NCBI GenBank assembly: GCA_021809235.1
Contig: JAKBAG010000205.1
Span: 1 to 5,364 of the forward strand
Origin: Acidobacteriota bacterium
GTDB taxonomy: Bacteria; Acidobacteriota; Terriglobia; Terriglobales; Acidobacteriaceae
Direction: 5' to 3'
DNA: 5,364 nucleotides
A program made the position numbers and the translations under genes. Shown piece after piece: positions 1 to 5,364 of the stretch (position 1 is its first letter; every line of letters starts with the position of its first letter). Below the pieces are notes generated by a model. It was not told the origin of the DNA. It saw nothing but the letters and a program-made list of their open reading frames with translations, and did no database searches.

Positions 1-1
1 G

Positions 2-2791
2 AAGACAGGCGAGGAGATGGAGCGGCTGTTTCCGGATCGCGTGGATATTCTGACACGCACGCAGGAGATCGCCGAGCGCTGCAACCTGAAGCTGAGCAAG
101 GTAGACAATCCTTTTCCAGAGTTTGCCGTGCCACAGGGGCACACAATTGACAGCTACTTTGAGGAGATTTGCCGGGCTGGATATCGGAAGCGATTGGAGA
201 CCTCGATCCGGCATTTGCAGGCGCGGGGGCTGCTGCGGAGCGAGCTGCACGAGTATGAAGCACGGTTGGAGCGCGAGATCGGCATCATCAAGCAGATGAA
301 GTACTCGGGCTACTTCCTGATTGTGTGGGACTTTATCCGATATGCGCGGGAACATGGGATTCCAGTGGGTCCGGGGCGCGGATCGGCAGCCGGATCCCTG
401 GTGGCTTATGTGATGGAGATTACGAATGTGGACCCACTGCAGAATGCACTGCTGTTTGAGCGCTTTCTGAATCCGGAGCGTGTTTCGATGCCGGATATCG
501 ATGTGGATTTCTGCATGAACCGGCGCAGCGAGGTGATCGAATATGTGACGCGCAAGTATGGCCGGGAGCAGGTGGCGCAGATCATCACCTTCAACACGAT
601 GGCAGCCAAGGCGGCGATCAAGGACTGCGGCCGTGCCATGGATATGCCATATGGCGATGTGGACCGGATTGCGAAGCTGATACCGGCGACGATTGGCATC
701 ACGATTGACAAGGCGCTGGAGGAGCAGCCGGAACTGCGCAAGGTGTATGACAACGATGCGCAGATTCGCGAGCTGATTGACACGGCCAAGAAGCTGGAAG
801 GACTGGTGCGGGGTTCGGGCGTACATGCGGCGGGAGTGGTGATTGCGCCGCGTCCGCTGACCGAGCTGGTGCCGATTGCGAAGACGAAAAACGATGAAAT
901 CGTGACCGCCTACGACATGAAGGCGGTGGAGAAGATGGGCCTGCTGAAGATGGATTTTCTGGGGCTGACAACGCTGACCGTGATTACGGACGCGCTGAAG
1001 CTGATTGAGGAGAATCGCGGGCAGGCACTGGATATTGAAACGATTCCTCTGGACGACAAGCCAACGTATGAGAAAGTGTTTCATCGTGCGCTGACGTCGG
1101 GGGTTTTTCAGTTTGAGTCGGGCGGAATGCGGGACGTGCTGCGGCGGTACAAGCCGGAGTCAATCGAGGACCTGACGGCACTGAATGCGTTGTATCGTCC
1201 GGGGCCAATCCAGGGCGGCATGATTGACGACTTTATCGAACGCAAGTGGGGAAGGCGCAAGGTGGAGTATCTGCTGCCGGAGCTGGAAAGCCTGCTGCAG
1301 GAGACACTGGGCGTGATCGTGTACCAGGAGCAGGTGATGCAGATTGCCAACAAGCTGGCGAGCTATTCGCTGGGCGAGGCGGACCTGCTGCGGCGCGCGA
1401 TGGGCAAGAAGGATCCGGCGGAGATGGCCAAGCAGCGGACACGCTTCATGGAAGGCGCTGCCGGGCTGGGATTGCCGAAGGAGCCGGCTGGAGAGATCTT
1501 TGACCAGATGGAGAAGTTTGCCGGGTATGGCTTCAACAAGTCGCATTCGGCTGCTTATGCGCTGCTGGCCTACCAGACGGCCTATCTGAAGACGCACTAC
1601 CCGGTGGAGTTCATGGCGGCGCTGCTGACTTCGGAAATCTCCAAGCCGGAGAACGTGGTCAAGTACATTCAGGAGTGCCGGGAGATGGGCATCAGCGTGG
1701 AGCCGCCGGATGTGCGGTATTCCGGCGCACACTTTACACCGAGCGGAGATTCGATCCGGTTTGGCCTGACGGCGATCAAGAATGTGGGCGGCAATGCGAT
1801 TGAGTCGATTCTGACGGCGCGACGGGCGCTGGAGACGGAAGGGAAGACGTTTCGCAGCTTCTGGGAGTTCTGCGAGCAGGTAGACCTGCGCCTGATGAAC
1901 AAGCGCGTGATCGAGTCGCTGATCAAAGCTGGAGCACTCGACTGCATGGGCGGTCGTGCGCAGCTGACAGCAGCCATTGACAAGGCGATAGAACGGGCGC
2001 AGAAGGCGCAGAAGGATGCGGCGCAGGGGCAGCACGGGCTTTTTGGACTCTTCCAGGAGGCAGCCGCTCCGGGACGCGATGCCGATGAACTGCCGCGCGT
2101 GCCGGAGTGGGAGGAGCATCAACGACTGAGCTCGGAAAAAGAGGTCCTCGGATTCTTTGTCTCCGGGCATCCGCTGGACAAATATGCGGAGAAGATCCGG
2201 AACCTGAGCGGGGTGGTCAGCGTGGCAGATGCGCTGGAGATGAAGCCTCCGGCAGCACCGCGCTGGGGGCAGCAACGCGATCCGGGATCGGAGATTGCGC
2301 TGGCCGGGGTGCTGGTGGGCATGCGCGCCGCCAAAAGCCGGCGCAATGACAAGATGTATGCCCAGGGGCAGATGGAAGACGCAAGCGGCAAGATGGACGT
2401 GATCTGCTTTGCCAAGGACTATGAGCGGCTGGCCGAGCAGTTGAAGACGGAAGCACCGGTGCTGCTGCGAGGAGTGCTGATCGGCGAGGAGGATTCAGCG
2501 CCGAAACTGGCCATAGAAGGGCTGCAACCGCTGGACGAGGTGGAAATCAAGCTGCCGCGTGCGATACGCATCCGCGCCAGCCTGGATCGGGTGCAGGAAG
2601 AGTCCCTGCAGGCTCTGCGGCAACGCATGGATGCAGCGCCGGGACCGGGCAAGGTGATGATTCATCTGAAGAAGGCGGATGCGTTTGAAGTGGTGCTGGA
2701 GCCGAAGCAGGCATCGGTGGCCGCGGATAAGGCCTGGATCGAGTCCGTGGAAGAGATTCTGGGAAGGGGCTCGGTGCAGGTACTGGCGTGA
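2..2791 (+). CDS. dnaE: DNA polymerase III alpha subunit (5' partial)
   Basis: Catalytic subunit of the replicative DNA polymerase, C-family, acting at the replication fork with the beta clamp. The frame is open from base 2, and the Met at base 17 is internal: KTGEE precedes it and the sequence starts just after the family's PHP domain. About 240 residues, including PHP, lie outside the window. Numbering from that Met: palm with GPGRGSAAGS at 118-127 and PDIDVDF at 159-165, where D162 and D164 match E. coli D401/D403; the third carboxylate is D313 in KMDFLGL, matching D555. Fingers-region signatures are RPGPIQGGM (394-402), GVIVYQEQVM (432-441) and YGFNKSHS (504-511). The HhH region spans about 560-660, followed by a clamp-binding-like QHGLF (672-676) and an OB fold at about 757-840. 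The C-terminal 80 residues resemble the usual bacterial tail. Allowing for the missing part, total length would be about 1160, normal for DnaE. It has no frameshift, and the visible catalytic residues are intact. Confidence 0.97.
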   Translation, partial: KTGEEMERLFPDRVDILTRTQEIAERCNLKLSKVDNPFPEFAVPQGHTIDSYFEEICRAGYRKRLETSIRHLQARGLLRSELHEYEARLEREIGIIKQMKYSGYFLIVWDFIRYAREHGIPVGPGRGSAAGSLVAYVMEITNVDPLQNALLFERFLNPERVSMPDIDVDFCMNRRSEVIEYVTRKYGREQVAQIITFNTMAAKAAIKDCGRAMDMPYGDVDRIAKLIPATIGITIDKALEEQPELRKVYDNDAQIRELIDTAKKLEGLVRGSGVHAAGVVIAPRPLTELVPIAKTKNDEIVTAYDMKAVEKMGLLKMDFLGLTTLTVITDALKLIEENRGQALDIETIPLDDKPTYEKVFHRALTSGVFQFESGGMRDVLRRYKPESIEDLTALNALYRPGPIQGGMIDDFIERKWGRRKVEYLLPELESLLQETLGVIVYQEQVMQIANKLASYSLGEADLLRRAMGKKDPAEMAKQRTRFMEGAAGLGLPKEPAGEIFDQMEKFAGYGFNKSHSAAYALLAYQTAYLKTHYPVEFMAALLTSEISKPENVVKYIQECREMGISVEPPDVRYSGAHFTPSGDSIRFGLTAIKNVGGNAIESILTARRALETEGKTFRSFWEFCEQVDLRLMNKRVIESLIKAGALDCMGGRAQLTAAIDKAIERAQKAQKDAAQGQHGLFGLFQEAAAPGRDADELPRVPEWEEHQRLSSEKEVLGFFVSGHPLDKYAEKIRNLSGVVSVADALEMKPPAAPRWGQQRDPGSEIALAGVLVGMRAAKSRRNDKMYAQGQMEDASGKMDVICFAKDYERLAEQLKTEAPVLLRGVLIGEEDSAPKLAIEGLQPLDEVEIKLPRAIRIRASLDRVQEESLQALRQRMDAAPGPGKVMIHLKKADAFEVVLEPKQASVAADKAWIESVEEILGRGSVQVLA

Positions 2792-2827
2792 TACGGTACC
2801 GATTCCTGGCCGTTCCGGCGGATTTGC

Positions 2828-2857
2828 TTGGACGCCTGCTCCGGCGGAACGTACAAT
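2828..2857 (+). promoter_or_regulatory. possible sigma70-type promoter for accA
   Basis: TACAAT at 2852-2857 matches five of six bases of the -10 consensus. TTGGAC at 2828-2833 is a weak -35 match (TTG conserved), 18 bp upstream. A start near 2864 would give a leader of about 36 nt before the accA ATG. It lies in the 108-bp gap after dnaE, where I see no terminator. In a GC-rich genome such a -10 is not common by chance, but the -35 is poor, so this is tentative; read-through from dnaE is equally possible. Confidence 0.33.
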
Positions 2858-2899
2858 CAGACAGGACGTGTTGTAGGCGAATCAAACAGAGCAGTCATA

Positions 2900-3745
2900 A
2901 TGAGTGAGAGTACGCAGGGAATTGCAATCGAGGCGCGGGCTGTATCTCCCGCGTGGGCAAAGGTAGAGCGCGCTCGGCATCCGAAGCGCCCATATCCCAT
3001 GGACCTGATCGAACGGCTGTTTACCGACTTCAGCGAGATCCACGGTGATCGCGCCTTCAGCGATGACGAGGCCGTGGCCTGTGGCATGGCGCGGTTCCGC
3101 GGCAACGAAGTGATGGTGATTGGCAATCGCAAGGGCGGCTCGACCAAAGAAAAGATGCGCCGCAACTTCGGAATGCCAAATCCGGAAGGGTACCGCAAGG
3201 CACTGCGCGCGATGCAGTTTGCGGAGAAGTTTCATCGTCCGGTCATCACTTTCATTGACCTGCCAGGAGCGTTTCCCGGGCTGGGCGCGGAAGAGCGTGG
3301 ACAGGCCGAGGCGATTGCCCGCAATCTGCGGGAGATGGCACGGCTGCGGGTTCCCACAGTGGCCATCATCAGCGGCGAGGGCGGCTCCGGCGGCGCACTG
3401 GCGCTGGCGGTTGCCGACCGGGTGCTGATCCTGGAGAATGCACTCTACTTTGTGATTACTCCGGAGGCCTGCGCGGCCATTATGTGGCGCGATGCCGGCC
3501 ACAAGGAGCGCGCCGCTGAGGCGATGCGCATCACGGCGCAGGAGGTGCTGGAGCTGGGCTGCGTGGATGCGATTGTTCCGGAACCGGCCGAAGGCGCGCA
3601 TGCCGATCACGATGCGGCGGCGGAGCTGCTGGGCGACCACCTGCAAAAGCACCTGGCCGAACTGCAGTCGATGCCGCTGGATGCGATGATTGCTCAACGG
3701 CAGCGGAAGTTCCGCCAGATTGCGCGTTTCTATACCGAGCTGTAA
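2900..3745 (+). CDS. accA: acetyl-CoA carboxylase carboxyltransferase subunit alpha
   Basis: Alpha half of the carboxyltransferase of acetyl-CoA carboxylase. With AccD it moves the carboxyl group from biotin on AccB to acetyl-CoA, making malonyl-CoA for fatty acid synthesis in the cytoplasm. The 281-residue product shows RHPKRPY (26-32), FGMPNPEGYRKALR (90-103), PGAFPGLGAEERGQ (122-135) and the glycine-rich oxyanion-hole region GEGGSGGA (159-166), all diagnostic of AccA. The ATG at 2900 was chosen because the family-conserved part begins about 20 residues later. A TTG at 2828 in the same frame would add 24 residues unlike any AccA I know. No strong Shine-Dalgarno precedes 2900. The frame is the same as that of dnaE, separated by its TGA at 2789. 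The N-terminal helical segment of E. coli and Bacillus AccA (about 40-45 residues) is missing. Several usually fixed positions differ: GNRKG for GHQKG, IDLPGAF for IDTPGAY, TPEACA for SPEGCA. The gene is intact; accD is not in the window. Confidence 0.93.
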   Translation: MSESTQGIAIEARAVSPAWAKVERARHPKRPYPMDLIERLFTDFSEIHGDRAFSDDEAVACGMARFRGNEVMVIGNRKGGSTKEKMRRNFGMPNPEGYRKALRAMQFAEKFHRPVITFIDLPGAFPGLGAEERGQAEAIARNLREMARLRVPTVAIISGEGGSGGALALAVADRVLILENALYFVITPEACAAIMWRDAGHKERAAEAMRITAQEVLELGCVDAIVPEPAEGAHADHDAAAELLGDHLQKHLAELQSMPLDAMIAQRQRKFRQIARFYTEL

Positions 3746-3768
3746 GCCAGGCCTGCAAGGCTTAGGCC
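3743..3768. other. small hairpin overlapping the accA stop
   Basis: TAAGCC (3743-3748, starting with the accA stop codon) is complementary to GGCTTA (3759-3764) around a 10-nt loop. An overlapping alternative pairs GGCCT (3750-3754) with AGGCC (3764-3768). No T-tract follows, so this is not an intrinsic terminator. It sits just before the ribosome binding site of the next gene and could weakly affect mRNA processing or coupling, or be chance. Confidence 0.25.
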
Positions 3769-3773
3769 GGGAG
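3769..3773 (+). promoter_or_regulatory. ribosome binding site of the CPBP-family gene
   Basis: GGGAG lies 9 nt before the ATG at 3783. This sets that ATG as the start rather than the in-frame upstream Met at 3690, which would place 31 additional, non-membrane residues inside accA. Confidence 0.7.
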
Positions 3774-3782
3774 AACGGATTC

Positions 3783-4907
3783 ATGCCCTACCCTCAGAGC
3801 GGCAGCCAGCCATCCTTCGAACGGACGCGCGCCTTCAGCCGTATGCTGCTGGCGATCGTGGTGTTTCTAGTGTCGCGCGCGATTGCCACCCGCGGCGCGC
3901 ACGGTCTGGCCAGTGGCCCCTGGGAGCCGATGCTGGAGCAGGCCATGCTGGCCTTTCTGCTGCTGCTGGGCTTCAGCTTTCTGGGCTATACGCAGGACCG
4001 GCAGGCGCATCCGATCGCCGAGCAGGGACTGGTGCAGCGCGAGGGATGGGGCGGCGAGACGGCTCTGGGACTGGCGCTGGGATGGGCCATGGCGCTGGCA
4101 AGCCTGACGAGCATTGTGCTGGCAGGCGGACTGGTGGTGCGGTTGAACTTTACACCGGGCGCCTTTGGCTGGCTGCTGGTGGATGGTTGCTTCTTTGCCG
4201 TTTCCACGCTGGTGGTAACGTTGGCCTTCCAGGGCTATCCGCTACAGACAGCCTCGCGCGCTTTTGGCGACTCCGCGGCGGCCATGCTGCTGGCCATTCT
4301 GTACGGGCTGGTGCAGATCAACACGGCCGGAGCAAGCCGCGCAAGCACGGCGTTTTGCTTTGCCTTCGGGCTGCTGCTGGGTATTGCCTATCTGCGGACC
4401 CGTGCGCTGTGGCTCCCCTGGGGACTGCACTTCGGCTGGATTGCGGCGCAAGCGCTGCTGTTTGGGTTGCCGGTGAACGGGGTTACGGCCTACTCGCCGG
4501 TGGTGCAGTGCGATGCCTACGCTCGCGAGTTCTTCAGCGGCGGTCCGTATGGGCTGCAGGGAAGCTGGTTTGCCGTGCTGCTGGCGTTGGCCGCGATTCC
4601 TGTTCTGCTGCAGATGACAAGCGATCTGCACTTCCGTCACAATGCGCCGAAGCTGGTTCCAGGGGGCATCCCTGTGGACCTGGATTCGCTGGCGCGCCGA
4701 CAGCATGAGGCGGCCACACGCGAGCAGGAGCCTGCGGCGCCACCCTTGGTTCAGATTCTGCCTGCCGGACCTGCAGCAGGGACCACGCCGGCAGCGGAAG
4801 TCGGAAGCCTTACGCAGGCTGTACCAGGTCTGGCTGGAAGCGACACGGCGGGTACGGGCGATTCGGGCCAAAGTGAGGGCGAGAGCCGAGGCGAAGACGC
4901 AAAATAA
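3783..4907 (+). CDS. CPBP-family membrane protein, probable inactive intramembrane protease
   Basis: 374-residue polytopic inner-membrane protein of the CPBP (CAAX protease/bacteriocin-processing, also called Abi) family. About eight hydrophobic helices can be read: 18-34, 52-70, 94-119, 126-148, 164-183, 189-205, 207-228 and 260-278. The family core runs from about 126 to 228, with FQGYPLQ (149-155), YGLVQIN (174-180) and LRTRALWLPWGLHFGW (204-219). In active members these read EExxFRG, FxxxH and HxxxN. Here the two Glu are V145 and T146, the Arg is Q150, the motif-2 His is Q178 and the last Asn is I220; only H216 remains. Known chemistry of the family needs the Glu and His residues, so loss of proteolysis is inferred. 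After the last helix, VPGGIPVDLDSLARR (292-306) leads into an Ala/Pro/Gly-rich, acidic-ended cytoplasmic-looking tail (about 310-374). The reading frame is clean and not decayed, so the protein is probably used, perhaps as a binding or scaffolding protein. It starts 37 bp after accA with a good ribosome binding site, suggesting co-transcription. Specific role unknown. Confidence 0.8.
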   Translation: MPYPQSGSQPSFERTRAFSRMLLAIVVFLVSRAIATRGAHGLASGPWEPMLEQAMLAFLLLLGFSFLGYTQDRQAHPIAEQGLVQREGWGGETALGLALGWAMALASLTSIVLAGGLVVRLNFTPGAFGWLLVDGCFFAVSTLVVTLAFQGYPLQTASRAFGDSAAAMLLAILYGLVQINTAGASRASTAFCFAFGLLLGIAYLRTRALWLPWGLHFGWIAAQALLFGLPVNGVTAYSPVVQCDAYAREFFSGGPYGLQGSWFAVLLALAAIPVLLQMTSDLHFRHNAPKLVPGGIPVDLDSLARRQHEAATREQEPAAPPLVQILPAGPAAGTTPAAEVGSLTQAVPGLAGSDTAGTGDSGQSEGESRGEDAK

Positions 4908-5041
4908 GGGCTGATGCTCATGTACACTGAATGGAGTGAGTCGAGCGGTCGACTGCGCCCTGCGCGCACCTGCCCGACCACGCCGTTGAAGCCGCCCTGC
5001 GGGGCGTGTGCCGAGACAATCCAAGGAGAAACTGGGAACGC
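4908..5041. other. intergenic leader with two small inverted repeats
   Basis: This 134-bp spacer precedes the zinc-ribbon gene. It holds a 16-nt inverted repeat, AGTCGA-GCGG-TCGACT (4939-4954), and a GC-rich hairpin, CGCCC-tgcg-GGGCG (4993-5006). TACACT at 4923-4928 resembles a -10 box, but no acceptable -35 sits at the right distance. Neither hairpin is followed by a T-tract. The inverted repeats could be an operator or leader structure, or simply chance in GC-rich DNA. No known riboswitch is recognised. Confidence 0.3.
5023..5028 (+). promoter_or_regulatory. ribosome binding site of the zinc-ribbon gene
   Basis: AAGGAG is a near-perfect Shine-Dalgarno, 13 nt before the ATG at 5042. The spacing is on the long side, but this is the only good start nearby. 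It argues against the in-frame GTG at 5006, which lies upstream of it. Confidence 0.6.
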
Positions 5042-5221
5042 ATGGCAAAGATTGCAAAGACTGGTGATCGCAAAAAGGCAATGGACACGTCGAAGTCGAC
5101 GGATTGTCCGAAGTGTGGCAAACCGACCCGCATTGTGAAGCGCGTCAAGGACAGGGAGCGCGGCATTCCGGGCGGCGTGTATATCTCCTGCTCGGCCTGC
5201 GAGTTTTACGAGAAACTGTAG
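5042..5221 (+). CDS. small zinc-ribbon protein of unknown function
   Basis: A 59-residue basic protein. Two CxxC knuckles, CPKC (22-25) and CSAC (50-53), 24 residues apart, form a typical four-cysteine zinc-ribbon. Between them is a charged stretch, KRVKDRERG (33-41), and then GGVYISCSACEFYEKL, which reads like the second beta-hairpin of a ribbon. The N-terminus, MAKIAKTGDRKKAMD, is lysine-rich. No signal peptide or membrane segment is present, so it should be cytoplasmic. Such ribbons commonly bind nucleic acids or ribosomes or act as adaptors, but nothing here fixes the role. The gene follows the membrane protein by 134 bp, has its own strong Shine-Dalgarno and is closed by a terminator 11 bp after its stop. 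It is too well formed (start signal, both knuckles, stop at the domain end) to be a chance reading frame. I do not assign a gene name. Confidence 0.82.
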   Translation: MAKIAKTGDRKKAMDTSKSTDCPKCGKPTRIVKRVKDRERGIPGGVYISCSACEFYEKL

Positions 5222-5232
5222 TTCCTTGTTGT

Positions 5233-5281
5233 GGCACAAACAGAAACGCCCGGCGATTGGCCGGGCGTTTCTGTTTGTGCC
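5233..5281. terminator. bidirectional rho-independent terminator, perfect 22-bp stem
   Basis: Bases 5233-5254 are perfectly complementary to 5260-5281 around the loop GATTG. The inner eight pairs are the GC-rich CGCCCGGC/GCCGGGCG. Reading rightward the core is followed by TTTCTGTTT; because the outer arm is AAACAGAAA, the minus strand has the same T-rich tract. It therefore works as an intrinsic terminator in both directions, fitting the end of the plus-strand genes (stop at 5221) and a convergent gene ending at 5308. Confidence 0.9.
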
Positions 5282-5307
5282 GGAGTGCTCCGGCGGTTGA
5301 CTGCTGG

Positions 5308-5364
5308 TTATTCCCCCAGCTGCAGACGTTGGATGCGCGTCGAGCGGCCAGTGCGTGGATCACA
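5308..5364 (-). CDS. possible 3' end of a convergent gene
   Basis: On the minus strand, 18 codons from the window edge lead to a TAA at 5310-5308, giving CDPRTGRSTRIQRLQLGE. The fragment looks like a natural hydrophilic C-terminus, and its stop lies 26 bp from the two-way terminator, just where a convergent gene should end. The fragment is too short to identify, and another minus-strand frame through the same bases is also open. The call therefore rests mainly on position. Confidence 0.4.
   Translation of the reverse strand, partial: CDPRTGRSTRIQRLQLGE

Noticed and set aside
17..19. Met at 17 as the true start of dnaE
   Set aside because: The frame is open to the window edge, and the protein would begin after the PHP domain that every DnaE carries; the real start is outside the window.
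1160..2275. 371-codon minus-strand open frame inside dnaE
   Set aside because: It lies fully opposite a strongly conserved dnaE region, and its product is a low-information Arg/Leu/His-rich sequence. This is the usual mirror of GC-rich codon use.
2812..2850. Inverted repeat GTTCCG/CGGAAC between dnaE and accA as a terminator
   Set aside because: Only six pairs with a 27-nt loop and no T-tract.
2882..3784. 300-codon minus-strand open frame opposite accA
   Set aside because: Covered by accA over nearly its whole length, with no recognisable domain; an antisense shadow.
4242..5081. 279-codon minus-strand open frame opposite the CPBP gene and spacer
   Set aside because: The plus strand encodes clear membrane helices and family motifs; the minus product is Arg/Gln-rich without domains.
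4914..5138. 74-codon plus-strand open frame overlapping the zinc-ribbon gene
   Set aside because: It has no good Shine-Dalgarno, runs into the zinc-ribbon gene in another frame, and has a random-looking composition.
5280..5293. Second inverted repeat CCGGAG-TG-CTCCGG directly after the terminator
   Set aside because: Only 5-6 pairs with a tiny loop and overlapping the terminator arm; probably chance.
2837..5296. 11-base sequence TGCTCCGGCGG found at 2837-2847 and 5286-5296, with a related TCCGGCGGA at 2815-2823
   Set aside because: Short, GC-rich words in GC-rich DNA; two copies without further shared context are not enough to call a repeat family.

Overview
The window is an ordinary-looking stretch of bacterial chromosome, roughly 60% GC by eye. 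It carries four plus-strand genes in a row and probably the last codons of a convergent minus-strand gene at the right edge. I see no mobile element, CRISPR array, tRNA or rRNA. The protein sequences and the style of the membrane protein suggest an Acidobacteriota chromosome (Terriglobia/Acidobacteriaceae type). This is an inference from recognition, not a database result.

Layout: (1) 2-2791, dnaE, the replicative DNA polymerase III alpha subunit. The N-terminal PHP domain lies outside the window; the palm, fingers, beta-binding, HhH and OB regions are present. (2) A 108-bp gap with a possible promoter. (3) 2900-3745, accA, the carboxyltransferase alpha subunit of acetyl-CoA carboxylase, with an unusually short N-terminus. 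(4) 3783-4907, an eight-helix membrane protein of the CPBP (CAAX protease/bacteriocin-processing) family in which nearly all catalytic residues are replaced. (5) A 134-bp spacer with small hairpins. (6) 5042-5221, a 59-residue basic zinc-ribbon protein. (7) 5233-5281, a perfect 22-bp stem that reads as a two-way intrinsic terminator. (8) 5308-5364 minus, a probable 3' end of a convergent gene.

The dnaE-accA order is the same as in Escherichia coli and links replication to the first committed step of fatty acid synthesis. The membrane protein follows accA after a short gap with a good ribosome binding site, so it is probably co-transcribed. The zinc-ribbon gene may be the last gene of the same unit, closed by the terminator.

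The most interesting element is the CPBP protein. Its fold and flanking motifs are intact, but the EExxxR motif, the FxxxH histidine and the last-motif Asn are gone, which suggests a pseudoprotease. The divergent, N-terminally short AccA and the small zinc-ribbon protein also deserve a second look.
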